Below the pieces are notes generated by a model that saw nothing but the letters and a program-made list of their open reading frames with translations, ran no database searches and was not told where the DNA came from. This document shows, piece after piece, positions 41,041 through 49,373 of a stretch of 64,000 nt of DNA. Both the position numbers and the translations under genes were made by a program. The DNA comes from JACDCY01 sp964350145 (GTDB lineage Bacteria > Gemmatimonadota > Gemmatimonadetes > Gemmatimonadales > Gemmatimonadaceae): assembly GCA_964350145.1 (NCBI GenBank), contig CAYGJL010000005.1, positions 1-64,000 on the forward strand. Direction: 5' to 3'. The first letter of the stretch is position 1; every line of letters starts with the position of its first letter.

Positions 41041-42335
41041 AGCACGCGCCACAGCTTCTCGGCACCCCAGCTCAGCAGCTTGACCTTGAGCGGCCAGTTG
41101 CGGACTTCCTCCAACGTTATCTCCTTCGAGTAGTTGAGGTCATCGAAGAAAATCCCGTCCATGCGCTGGCCGAAGCCCTCATTGAGCACGACGATGTTCG
41201 ACTCGTTGTTGAACGAGATGGAGCGGTTGTCGAAGTTCATCGAGCCGACCGTGGACCAGTAGCTGTCTATGACCATTGTCTTGGCGTGAATCATCGTGGG
41301 TTGGTACTCGTAGATCCGAACGCCGCCTTCCAAGAGCTCGTCGTACATCGCGCGCCCGGCGTACCAGGTGGTCTTGACGTCAGTCTTGTCGCCGACGGTG
41401 AGTACGCGCACATCTACACCGCGCTCGACCGCAGCGATTAGCAACCTCTTGAGGTTGTGGTCGGGCACGAAGTACGAGTTGGCGATGTACAGCGTCTTGC
41501 GGGCGCCGGCGAGCGACAGCGATAGGAAGCGCTCGGCTGGGGTGCTGCCGACCCCGGGCATGGTGTGCATCAGCCCGGCATTGACGTCGCCGATCTTCGC
41601 CAGAGATGGCCAGGGAAAGAACATGTCTCCGGTCAGGAGCTCGCCCGTGGCCTCCGCCCACCCCGCCGCGAACGCGGCCTGCAGCGATGCGACGGTGGGG
41701 CCCCCGAAGCGCACGTTGGTCTCCCGCCACTGCCCTTCGCTGTGGCCGTCTCCGAGCCAATAGTCAGCGAGGCCGAAGCCTCCCGTATAGCCTGTCTTGC
41801 CGTCCACTACCACCACTCGGGCATGCGACCTCTGCGTTGCCTGATGCAGCGTGTACCACTTGAGCGGGCGCAGCCAGGCGACTTCGACGCCCGCATTCTC
41901 GAGCCCCTCAATCCATTCGTCCTTCAGCGGACCGGAGCCGAACGCGTCCAGGAGCAGCAGCACGCGAACACCGGCGCGTGCCCGCTCCGAGAGATAGTGC
42001 GCAAGCGTGTCCGCGACAGCGCCCGGCTGCGAGTAGTACATCTGCATTGTGATCGTGGTCTCGGCGCCGGCTAAGTCGTTCCACAGCGGGGGGTAGGTTC
42101 CCTCCCCATTCAATAGAATGTCGACCCAGTTCCCCTCGTCGATCTGCGTCCCGGTGAACAGCTCGATGGTCTTGGAAAACAGCGGGTCACGAACGTGCGG
42201 CGGGCCGCCTTTGTCGCCTTCGGCGATGACCTGCGTGACGGTGTGGCTGCGCGTGACCGACAGAATTCCGATCAGCGCGAGCACCAGCACCAGCAGGAAG
42301 AGGAGAATCAACCCGGCGTATTTGATGAACGTCAT
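41037..42335 (-). CDS. Phospholipase D family, cardiolipin synthase-like
   Basis: Membrane phospholipid synthase of 432 residues. An N-terminal membrane span (YAGLILLFLLVLVLALIGIL) is followed by two HKD motifs: HARVVVVDGKTGYTGGFGLA (residue ~170) and HAKTMVIDSYWSTVGSMNFD (residue ~350), each HxK(x)4D with downstream Gly and Ser/Asn. Two motifs in one chain are as expected for ClsA-type enzymes, which condense phosphatidylglycerol. Only one N-terminal helix is seen; E. coli ClsA has two. Divergent from the RepA-like gene. Confidence 0.9.
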   Translation of the reverse strand: MTFIKYAGLILLFLLVLVLALIGILSVTRSHTVTQVIAEGDKGGPPHVRDPLFSKTIELFTGTQIDEGNWVDILLNGEGTYPPLWNDLAGAETTITMQMYYSQPGAVADTLAHYLSERARAGVRVLLLLDAFGSGPLKDEWIEGLENAGVEVAWLRPLKWYTLHQATQRSHARVVVVDGKTGYTGGFGLADYWLGDGHSEGQWRETNVRFGGPTVASLQAAFAAGWAEATGELLTGDMFFPWPSLAKIGDVNAGLMHTMPGVGSTPAERFLSLSLAGARKTLYIANSYFVPDHNLKRLLIAAVERGVDVRVLTVGDKTDVKTTWYAGRAMYDELLEGGVRIYEYQPTMIHAKTMVIDSYWSTVGSMNFDNRSISFNNESNIVVLNEGFGQRMDGIFFDDLNYSKEITLEEVRNWPLKVKLLSWGAEKLWRVL

Positions 42336-42406
42336 TCGGTGCCTCTCCGCTTGCCTGTGGTTCCAAAAACTTGCTCCCAGTCACGAATCAGATCACTTTC
42401 GGCTTA

Positions 42407-43285
42407 ATGAATGTCGCAGCACGCCGCCGTGCAGCCACTCGGGCGATAGTACTCGACCGATCGCTGGAAGCGTTGCCGTTCTTCCGCCTCAGTGATTCCG
42501 CCGACGACTCCGCGATAAGCTACGCACCGTCGTCCGGCGGGCGCTGGCGCGTGCTCCCCAGCCCCGGCGACCGGCTCCCCGGAACGTTCGACCAGGACAT
42601 CTACGTCGAGCTGCTCCGTCGCTATCACGAGTCCGGCTTTCCGGCGGACGGGTGCGTCACCTTCACGCTTCATGCCTTTCTGCGCGCGATCGGACGCCGG
42701 GTGGACGGCCGGACCTACGAACAGCTCCGCGCGGGACTCTCCCGACTGAACCGGACGACCGCCGAATCCAACGGCGCGTACCTCGTCGCCGCGGAAGGGC
42801 AGCCGCTCGAGAGCGGGTTCACCTTGCTCACCGCCGTGGCCATCGACCGTCGGCGCATGAGCGATCGCGAACAGCTCAGCTTTTTCCCCGCGCTCGAGTC
42901 GGCGGAGCCGGGCGAAGCCAGGGTCACGCTTTCGCCGCTCATGCGTGCCAACATCGCGGCCGGCCATACAATCACTCTGTCGCCATCGCTCTATCTCGCC
43001 CTGAGCAGCCCCGTCGCGCGCCGGCTGTATCGCCTGTTGGAAGTCGCGCGCGCCGAAGGCCAGCTCACGTGGCGGTCGTCGCTGGAGAGCCTCGCCGCGC
43101 AGTTGCCCCTGGCGCAGCGTTTCCCTTCGCACCTGCAGCGCGTCCTCCAACCGGCGCACGAGATGCTCCTTGCGGCCGGGATCGCGCGCGACGTCCGCAT
43201 TCGGCAGGTGAGCCGCGAGTGGATGGTGGATTACGTGATCGCGGGACGGGCAGGAACCCCGGCTGCTCCCGGCGGTACTCATTAA
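42407..43285 (+). CDS. RepA-like replication initiator protein
   Basis: The 292-residue protein resembles plasmid replication initiator protein A (PF10134-type winged-helix initiators). Conserved strings are ALPFFRLSD near the start, PGTFDQDIYVELLRRYHESG, CVTFTLHAFLRAIGRRVDGR and YEQLRAGLSRLNRTTAESNG. A second winged-helix half contains LALSSPVARRLYRLLEVARA. ATG 42407 is used; TTG 42371 is an upstream alternative. It sits 5 nt before the S41 protease gene, with no visible iterons or parAB. It may be a chromosomal homologue with another role. Confidence 0.78.
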   Translation: MNVAARRRAATRAIVLDRSLEALPFFRLSDSADDSAISYAPSSGGRWRVLPSPGDRLPGTFDQDIYVELLRRYHESGFPADGCVTFTLHAFLRAIGRRVDGRTYEQLRAGLSRLNRTTAESNGAYLVAAEGQPLESGFTLLTAVAIDRRRMSDREQLSFFPALESAEPGEARVTLSPLMRANIAAGHTITLSPSLYLALSSPVARRLYRLLEVARAEGQLTWRSSLESLAAQLPLAQRFPSHLQRVLQPAHEMLLAAGIARDVRIRQVSREWMVDYVIAGRAGTPAAPGGTH

Positions 43286-43290
43286 CTTTG

Positions 43291-44904
43291 ATGATCACTC
43301 CCAAACAGAAGAAAATGAGCCGTTTCCGCAGGCACTTTATCGCCGCCGCGCTGATCCTCCCTCTGATCGCGGGCGCGTTCGTGCAACAGAGCCAGGGCTC
43401 GCTCGAGAATGCCCGTCTGCTCGAGCAGGTCATGCAACTCGTCTCCAATCGGTTCGTGGACACGCTGAACGACGCGCAGCTGTACGAGAAGGCCGCGCGC
43501 GGGCTGGTGCACGAGCTGAACGATCCCTACACCACGCTCCTCTCGCCGCGCGAGCTATCGAACTTCAACGCGCAGACCGGCGGCCGGTACGGCGGAATCG
43601 GGATGGAGATCGCCGAGGTGCAGAGCTTTGTCACGGTGCAACGCGTGTTCCCGCACACTCCCGCCGAGCAGGCCGGGGTGCAGGAAGGCGATCGCATCGT
43701 CGTTATCGACACGGTGCAGGCGCGCGGGTGGTCGGTGACCCAAGTCTCGGACGCGCTCAAAGGCACGCCGGGCACTCGGGTGACGGTGCACTTCCAGCGG
43801 CCGGGAGTCCCCGAACCGATCGTGGTCCGGTTCACCCGGGCCATCGTGCACATCCCTGCGGTGCCGTACGCGATCATGCTCGAAAACAAGTACGGCTACA
43901 TCCCGCTGCTGCAGTTCAATGAGACCGCGACGAAGGAGCTCGGCGAAGCGGTGCAGAGCCTCATCGCTCAAGGTGCGAAGGGGATCATCCTCGACCTGCG
44001 CGGTAACCCCGGCGGCATTCTCGACGAGGCGCTCACCGTGAGCAATCTGTTCCTCCGGGAAGGTCAGGAAGTCGCGAGCATGCGCGGCCGCAGCACCGAG
44101 CCGCAGACGTTCATCGCGCGCGAACAGCCGCTCGCCGCGGAGCTGCCGCTGGTCATTCTGCAGAACGGATATTCCGCCTCGGGCTCGGAGATCGTCGCCG
44201 GAGCACTGCAGGATCACGACCGTGCGCTGATCGTCGGCACGACGTCGTACGGCAAGGGTCTGGTGCAGACCGTGTATCCACTCAACGGTGGCTACGCGCT
44301 CAAGATGACCACTGCGAAGTGGTTCACGCCGAGCGGCAGATCCATCCAGAAGGAGCGCAAGCTCCTGCCGAACGGCGAGTTCGTGGAAGTCGTTCCGGAT
44401 TCGCTGGAGACTGAGGCGACCAGACGCGAGAAGCCGCAGTACCGCTCGGACGCCGGCCGGATCGTGTACGGCGGCGGTGCGATCACGCCGGACGTGATCG
44501 TGCGCCCCGACACGCTGACGACGCCGGAACAGCGGTTGATCAACACGCTCGCGCCGCAAGGCCAGATCTTCCGCACGACGCTGTACGACTACGCCCGCGA
44601 GCTCAAGTCGCAGGTGACGCCGGACTTCGTCTTTCAGTCCGCGTGGCGGCAGGAGCTCTTCCGCCGGCTGACCACCGCCGGGGTAAAGGTCGAGCCGGAG
44701 CTGTACAACGAAGGCGCCACGGAGATCGACCGTATCCTCCGAGACCGGGTCGCAGTCGTCGCCTTCGGCGACTCCACGGCGCGTCGCCGGTCGGTGCAGG
44801 AGGACAAGCAGCTGACGCGCGCGATCGAATTGCTCGACAGGGGCCGGACGCAGCAGGACCTGTTCGCGATAGCGCGGACGATGGCCGCGGTGCCGAAACA
44901 GTAG
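43291..44904 (+). CDS. C-terminal processing peptidase, S41 family
   Basis: The 537-residue envelope protease has an N-terminal signal/anchor (FRRHFIAAALILPLIAGAFV). An N-terminal helical region precedes a PDZ domain at ~95-180 (YGGIGMEIAEVQSFVTVQRV, AEQAGVQEGDRIVVID). The catalytic core carries GIILDLRGNPGGILDEAL, NGYSASGSEIVAGALQDHDR (Ser) and GTTSYGKGLVQT (Lys), the Ser-Lys dyad of Tsp/CtpA. The C-terminal ~150 residues are a helical extension. ATG 43291 is 5 nt after the RepA-like stop; ATG 43315 is possible. The 3' end merges into a heptamer repeat. Confidence 0.93.
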   Translation: MITPKQKKMSRFRRHFIAAALILPLIAGAFVQQSQGSLENARLLEQVMQLVSNRFVDTLNDAQLYEKAARGLVHELNDPYTTLLSPRELSNFNAQTGGRYGGIGMEIAEVQSFVTVQRVFPHTPAEQAGVQEGDRIVVIDTVQARGWSVTQVSDALKGTPGTRVTVHFQRPGVPEPIVVRFTRAIVHIPAVPYAIMLENKYGYIPLLQFNETATKELGEAVQSLIAQGAKGIILDLRGNPGGILDEALTVSNLFLREGQEVASMRGRSTEPQTFIAREQPLAAELPLVILQNGYSASGSEIVAGALQDHDRALIVGTTSYGKGLVQTVYPLNGGYALKMTTAKWFTPSGRSIQKERKLLPNGEFVEVVPDSLETEATRREKPQYRSDAGRIVYGGGAITPDVIVRPDTLTTPEQRLINTLAPQGQIFRTTLYDYARELKSQVTPDFVFQSAWRQELFRRLTTAGVKVEPELYNEGATEIDRILRDRVAVVAFGDSTARRRSVQEDKQLTRAIELLDRGRTQQDLFAIARTMAAVPKQ

Positions 44905-44925
44905 CTATTGGCTATTGGCTGTTGG
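44903..44925. repeat. GGCTATT heptamer tract at the S41 protease stop
   Basis: Units GCTATTG, GCTATTG, GCTGTTG start in the protease stop codon. The words match 36789-36851 and the complement of 4668-4698. No facing arm was found nearby. Confidence 0.7.
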
Positions 44926-44973
44926 GGAGGCCTCCCGCGCCGTAAACTTCACCCGTCCCAATCGGAGCACCCC

Positions 44974-46014
44974 ATTCTTACCACGGCAATAGTCCTCGCG
45001 GTCCTCGCGGCCCTCGGGCTGTTCACGCTCGCCCATGCCATCAAGATCATCGGGCAGGCAGAAGTCATGGTCATCGAGCGATTCGGACGATTCAACAGAG
45101 TCGCACGCTCCGGGCTGAACCTGCTGATCCCGTTCGTCGAGCGCCCCAAGACGCTGGACGTGCGCTTCCTCGAATCCGGCCTTTCGGGCAACCAGCTCAG
45201 GATCTCGTCCACGTCGCGCATCGATCTGCGCGAGCAGGTGCTCAACTTCCCGAGTCAGCCGGTCATCACCAAGGACAACGTCACGATCGACATAGATGCG
45301 GTGCTGTACTACCGCGTCGCTGATCCGCAGAAAGCGACGTACTCCGTGCAGAACCTGCCGTACGCGCTCGAGACGCTCACGCGCACTACGCTGCGCAACA
45401 TCGTCGGCGAGATGGAGCTGGACTCCACGCTCGCGAGTCGCGACGTCATCAACCGCCGCATGCGTGAAGTCATCGAGGAAGCGTCCATCGGCTGGGGCGT
45501 GGACGTCACCCGCGTGGAGTTGCAGGCAATCGAGCCGCCGCACGACATCCAGCAGTCCATGGAGCTGCAGATGCGCGCCGAGCGCGAGCGTCGCGCGGCG
45601 GTGACGAACGCCGAGGCGGGGAAGCGCGCGGCGATTCTCGAAGCCGAAGGCGTGCGCGAATCGCAGATCCGGCGCGCGGAAGGCGAAAAGGAAGCCTCGG
45701 TGCTGCGCGCGCAGGGCCTCGCCGAAGCGCGGCTGGCCATGGCGAACGCCGAAGCGGAGGCGCTGCAGCGCGTCGCCAACTCGCTCCCCGACGGACAGGC
45801 CGCCGTCTATCTGCTCGGCGTCAAGTATCTGGAAGCGCTGCCGTCGCTCGCGCAGGGCAAGGGCTCCACGATCTTCCTCCCGGTCGAAGCCGCCGGCGTC
45901 ATGGGCGCCCTCGGCGGACTCCGCGAGCTGCTCGTGCGCGGCGGCAGCGGCGGCGACTCGGCGGTGCCGTCGCAATTCGGCGCGCGGCCGGACGACCCCA
46001 ACCGGGACCGCTGA
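44974..46014 (+). CDS. SPFH/stomatin-like membrane protein
   Basis: The ~346-residue paraslipin-type protein has an N-terminal membrane span (AIVLAVLAALGLFTLAHAI). The SPFH domain follows (VMVIERFGRFNRVARSGLNL, LREQVLNFPSQPVITKDNVT, IDAVLYYRVADPQKATY), then a coiled coil (ERERRAAVTNAEAGKRAAIL, EAEGVRESQIRRAEGEKEAS). Such proteins form oligomeric rings and often work with NfeD proteases. No ATG/GTG precedes the membrane span; ATT 44974 has GGAG 6 nt upstream, and I use it. TTG 44908 is the only conventional alternative and begins in the heptamer repeat. Confidence 0.87.
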   Translation: MLTTAIVLAVLAALGLFTLAHAIKIIGQAEVMVIERFGRFNRVARSGLNLLIPFVERPKTLDVRFLESGLSGNQLRISSTSRIDLREQVLNFPSQPVITKDNVTIDIDAVLYYRVADPQKATYSVQNLPYALETLTRTTLRNIVGEMELDSTLASRDVINRRMREVIEEASIGWGVDVTRVELQAIEPPHDIQQSMELQMRAERERRAAVTNAEAGKRAAILEAEGVRESQIRRAEGEKEASVLRAQGLAEARLAMANAEAEALQRVANSLPDGQAAVYLLGVKYLEALPSLAQGKGSTIFLPVEAAGVMGALGGLRELLVRGGSGGDSAVPSQFGARPDDPNRDR

Positions 46015-46015
46015 T

Positions 46016-46231
46016 TTGGCCATCGGCGAGAAGCGCGCGACGCAGATCGCGCGGAGTCATCCTTGCATCATCTGCGGTGAATTCAGCTTCAAAAAGCTCA
46101 CCGTCAAGCCGGCCAGCGCCTCACACCGCGAGGAGCTGAGCGAGGCCTGGCACGTTACCAGGATCTGTGGAGTATGCGGAGCACATCAGGAGATCGGAAT
46201 CGACGCGGAAGGGGACGTAGTGTACGAATGA
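46016..46231 (+). CDS. Small double-CxxC putative zinc-ribbon protein
   Basis: The 71-residue product starts at TTG 46016, directly after the SPFH stop. CIICGEFSFKK and ICGVCGAHQEIG give two CxxC pairs about 35 residues apart, a probable zinc ribbon. Its stop overlaps the start of the M1 peptidase gene as ATGA, which supports it as a real, translated gene. The name of the family is not recognised. TTG with no strong SD suggests translation coupled to the SPFH gene. Confidence 0.65.
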   Translation: MAIGEKRATQIARSHPCIICGEFSFKKLTVKPASASHREELSEAWHVTRICGVCGAHQEIGIDAEGDVVYE

Positions 46232-48234
46232 GCCGCGCGCTCATCGCGTGCGCGCTCGTCATTGCCGGCGCCTGCGCGCCGCCAGCCGCAGGAGTCGCCA
46301 CCCTCCCGGTTCAGATTCTCGACCACCCCTCCACCTCGTCTTCAGCGCTGCACCCGCGCTACGTGTCGGTCGTCGAGCCGGGAAACTTCACCCGAGCCGT
46401 CGAGCGGGGAACCAGAACCCGCACCGGCCGGCCCGGCCCGCGCTACTGGCAGCAGTACGCGCGCTATCGCCTCGGCGCGTCACTCGACACCGCTTCGCAG
46501 CTGCTCAGCGGCACTGGGACCATCCGCTACTACAACCGCTCCCCCGACGCCCTCCCGCGCCTGGCGCTGCACCTGTACCAGAACCTGTACGCGCCAGCGG
46601 CGCAGAGGAACCGAGTCGTGAGCGTCACCGGCGGAGTGACTCTGTCACGCCTGTCCGCGGGTGGAGCGCAGCTCGCGACGCTTGCGTCTAACGACACGAC
46701 GAACATCGGCTACAGGGTGGACGGAACGATCGCATGGCTCAATCTCCCGGCGCCGATTGCCGGCGGCGACAGCATCGATCTAACCGTGGCGTGGTCGTTC
46801 CCGATCCCGCCGCTGCCGGGCTCGCCGCGCATGGGACAGGACGCCGAGGTGTTTCATCTGGCGTACTGGTATCCGCAGCTCGCCGTGTACGACGACGTGA
46901 ACGGCTGGCAGACCGATCAGTACATGGGGACGGGCGAGTTCTACATGGGCTACGCCGACTACGACGTGACGTTGCGCGTGCCCGCGGGGATGCTGGTAGT
47001 GGCGACCGGCGAGCTGGAGAACGAGTCGGATGTGCTCGCGCCCGCCGTGCGCAGCCGGCTCGAGCGGCTCCGGAAAGGCAGAGGCGCTGTGGACTCCGGG
47101 ATCGTGCACGTCGTGTCCGAAGCGGAGCGTGGACCGGGACGCGCGACGGCCACGGGCGGGACCGACCGTACGCTCGCCTGGCGGTTTACGGCGAATCAGG
47201 TTCGCGATTTCGCGTGGACGGCTAGCGGCAAGTACGTATGGGATGCGGCGCGAGTGAGCGTCGGCGACGCGGACGGCGACGGTGACGGCGAGTTCCCGCT
47301 GGTACACGCGCTGTACCGGCCGCAGTACACGCTCTGGCGCGAGACCGCGCGGTACGCGCGGCACTCGATCGACTTTCTGTCGCGCTTCCTCTGGCCGTAC
47401 CCGTACCCGCACATGACAGTCGTGGAGGGTCTCGCGGTCGGCGGGGGCATGGAGTTCCCGATGACGACGTTCATCACGGGCTCACCACGCGATTCGGTCT
47501 CCCTGTACGGCGTCACAGTGCACGAGATCGGGCACATGTGGTTCCCGATGATCGTCGGGTCCGACGAGAAGCGGAACATGTGGCAGGACGAGGGGCTGAC
47601 GAGTTTCAACGACTGGAGAGCCGCGGTCGAGTTCTTTCCGGGGATCTCGCCGGAGACGCTGATGGGGACGTCGTACTACCGGGCCGCGCGGGCCGGCACC
47701 GAGCTCGAGATAATGCGCCACGGCGACCACTACATGCGCGATGCGGCGCGGACCGTGGCGGCCTACGACAAGCCGATGGTGCTGCTGCACGCGCTTCGGG
47801 GTCTGCTCGGGGAAGAGACATTCATGCGCGCGTACCGCGAGTATGGGCGCCGGTGGACTAATCGGCATCCGCAGCCGCTGGACATGTTCAACACTTTCGA
47901 CGACGTCACTGGCCGTGATCTGTCGTGGTTCTGGCGGGCGTGGTTCTTCGAGACGTGGACGCACGATCAGGCCATCGCGGGCGTGCAGCGATCCGGCGAC
48001 CAGCTACTGGTGACGGTCGAAGACCGCGGGTCGGCGCCCATGCCCACCCGGCTGGTGGTCACGCGGTCGGACGGAACGACCGAACGCACCGAGATTCCGG
48101 TCGAGGTCTGGCTGCGGGGGCAGACCCGCGCGATCCACACAGTCGAGAACGCGGTGACGGTGAGACGGATCGAAATTGATCCCGAGGGGTTTTTCCCCGA
48201 CCTGGATAGATCGAATCAGACTTGGAGTCCTTGA
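46228..48234 (+). CDS. Exported M1-family zinc metallopeptidase (first of two)
   Basis: The 668-residue lipoprotein has a leader ending VIAGACAPP (Cys 16). An N-terminal beta region is YWQQYARYRLGASLDTASQL. The M1 substrate loop GGGMEFPMTTF replaces GAMEN. Catalytic HEIGHMWFPMIVGSDEKRN (HExxH, ~residue 432) is followed by WQDEGLTSF with the third ligand Glu 19 residues on. DADGDGDGEF at ~350 could bind calcium. A helical C-terminal domain and beta tail follow. It is homologous to the product of 57264-59270. Probably an aminopeptidase outside the cytoplasm. Confidence 0.92.
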   Translation: MSRALIACALVIAGACAPPAAGVATLPVQILDHPSTSSSALHPRYVSVVEPGNFTRAVERGTRTRTGRPGPRYWQQYARYRLGASLDTASQLLSGTGTIRYYNRSPDALPRLALHLYQNLYAPAAQRNRVVSVTGGVTLSRLSAGGAQLATLASNDTTNIGYRVDGTIAWLNLPAPIAGGDSIDLTVAWSFPIPPLPGSPRMGQDAEVFHLAYWYPQLAVYDDVNGWQTDQYMGTGEFYMGYADYDVTLRVPAGMLVVATGELENESDVLAPAVRSRLERLRKGRGAVDSGIVHVVSEAERGPGRATATGGTDRTLAWRFTANQVRDFAWTASGKYVWDAARVSVGDADGDGDGEFPLVHALYRPQYTLWRETARYARHSIDFLSRFLWPYPYPHMTVVEGLAVGGGMEFPMTTFITGSPRDSVSLYGVTVHEIGHMWFPMIVGSDEKRNMWQDEGLTSFNDWRAAVEFFPGISPETLMGTSYYRAARAGTELEIMRHGDHYMRDAARTVAAYDKPMVLLHALRGLLGEETFMRAYREYGRRWTNRHPQPLDMFNTFDDVTGRDLSWFWRAWFFETWTHDQAIAGVQRSGDQLLVTVEDRGSAPMPTRLVVTRSDGTTERTEIPVEVWLRGQTRAIHTVENAVTVRRIEIDPEGFFPDLDRSNQTWSP

Positions 48235-48240
48235 GGAGAA

Positions 48241-48352
48241 GCGCTGCTAGCGGCCAGCTGGAAGCTGCCAGCTCCCAGCCTAATACGGAAAGCCTGGGTT
48301 CCGCCGTCAGCTGGTAGCGGGCGGCTTCGAGCTGACGGCTCGCAGCGCTTTT
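48241..48352 (+). repeat. AGCTGGN heptamer hairpin after the M1 peptidase, terminator-like
   Basis: Left arm 48241-48281 (GCGCTGCTAGCGGCCAGCTG then GAAGCTGCC) pairs with the right arm ending at 48348 with about eight mismatches in 40 bp. The right arm is followed by TTTTC, only 7 nt from the stop, so it could terminate the transcript. The vocabulary matches 36144-36278. Confidence 0.78.
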
Positions 48353-48525
48353 CCTCGTGGAACTTCGGGCCCAGACATGGGGTATGCGCACCTGCCGGGA
48401 TTCTGCCCTGGCGCAGCCTCCGGAACATCTGATTCCGGCCCTTCCAGGGGCTGTTAGATTACACTAGCAGCGACCTTGGCTCCGTCCCTACGCAGCCAAC
48501 GAGCGTCGCTTATTGGAGGATTTGA

Positions 48526-48735
48526 ATGCGTAAGCCTCGTCCCGCCACGTACAACCCCGCTCAAGCGCTCAGCCTCATCACGCACGACCGCCATGGCAAG
48601 CCGCTGAGCTGTCCTTCCTGCTCCGGATCAATCTCGCGTCACCCCGACCAGGAGCCACCTCCGGCAACCACTCACGTAACCCTGACCTGCAAGGAGTGCG
48701 GCCGGGTCGCCCGCTACATCGCCGGGGCCGCTTAA
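48526..48735 (+). CDS. Small CxxC zinc-ribbon protein
   Basis: The 69-residue product starts at ATG 48526 with GGAGG upstream. Two CxxC pairs are visible: LSCPSCSGSIS and LTCKECGRVARY, about 26 residues apart, typical of a zinc ribbon. No extra domain. Function is unknown. It precedes the cold-shock gene by 105 nt in the same direction. Confidence 0.75.
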   Translation: MRKPRPATYNPAQALSLITHDRHGKPLSCPSCSGSISRHPDQEPPPATTHVTLTCKECGRVARYIAGAA

Positions 48736-48840
48736 CCGGATCTATCGCGCATAAAAATTGCCCGATTTTTTCCGGCTGGCGGTACGGCGGCGCAAGCCGC
48801 TCGTACGGTACGGGAGGAGTGCAAGACAAGGGGGCAAGCA

Positions 48841-49074
48841 ATGGCGGAGCGCATCACAGGTACGGTGAAGTGGTTCAACGACGCGAAGGGGTTCGGCTTT
48901 ATTTCGCGTGAAGGCGGGCCTGATGTGTTCGTGCACTTCAGCGCCATCCAGAGCAGCGGGTTCAAGTCGCTCGCCGAAGGCGACACGGTCGAGTTCGAAA
49001 TCGTGCAGGGTCAAAAGGGACCACAAGCCGCGGACGTGACCAAGCCCGAAGCGGACGTGACCAAACCCGAATAA
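48841..49074 (+). CDS. Cold-shock protein (CspA family)
   Basis: The single OB-fold RNA chaperone of 77 residues carries RNP1 (KGFGFIS) and RNP2 (VFVHFSAI) and opens GTVKWFNDAKGFGF as in CspA. After the normal end of the domain, ADVTKPE occurs twice, an in-frame 21-nt duplication not usual for the family. A strong terminator follows at 49111. Confidence 0.96.
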   Translation: MAERITGTVKWFNDAKGFGFISREGGPDVFVHFSAIQSSGFKSLAEGDTVEFEIVQGQKGPQAADVTKPEADVTKPE

Positions 49075-49110
49075 GAAGTTTGTCACGCACGAAATCGCCC
49101 AGTGACGGAC

Positions 49111-49136
49111 GCCCCGCGCTCATCGCGGGGCGTTTT
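49111..49136 (+). terminator. Intrinsic terminator of the cold-shock gene
   Basis: GCCCCGCG pairs with CGCGGGGC around CTCAT, then GTTTTGCTTT. Confidence 0.92.
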
Positions 49137-49168
49137 GCTTTGCTGCTGATTCCCCGGGTGGGGGAAAG

Positions 49169-49263
49169 GGAATCCAAGTTGGGAGTGTGGCAGTAGGGTG
49201 TCGACAGTCAGGAGTTACTCCGTACTGCTCACTCCAAACTGCCACACTCCATACTTGGATTCC
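49169..49263. repeat. ACTNNNN heptamer inverted repeat upstream of ku
   Basis: A 26-bp stem with two mismatches (GGAATCCAAGT then GGAGTGTGGCAGT, from 49169) pairs with the stretch ending at 49263. Units ACTCCGT, ACTGCTC, ACTCCAA, ACTGCCA, CACTCCA, TACTTGG show the 7-nt period. It lies between the cold-shock terminator and ku. Confidence 0.82.
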
Positions 49264-49373
49264 CTCGGCCGTAGCCTCGGAACTAGCCGCCACACGTCAC
49301 ATATTTGACAGATGGCGGAACGGGCACCTCTCTTGCCCCCCCGCCTTTACCAGACTTACGGAGACTTTGAGCA

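Noticed and set aside
42652..43290. Long N-terminal extension of the S41 protease frame
   Set aside because: It lies in another frame over the RepA-like gene; the protease signal peptide begins at 43291.
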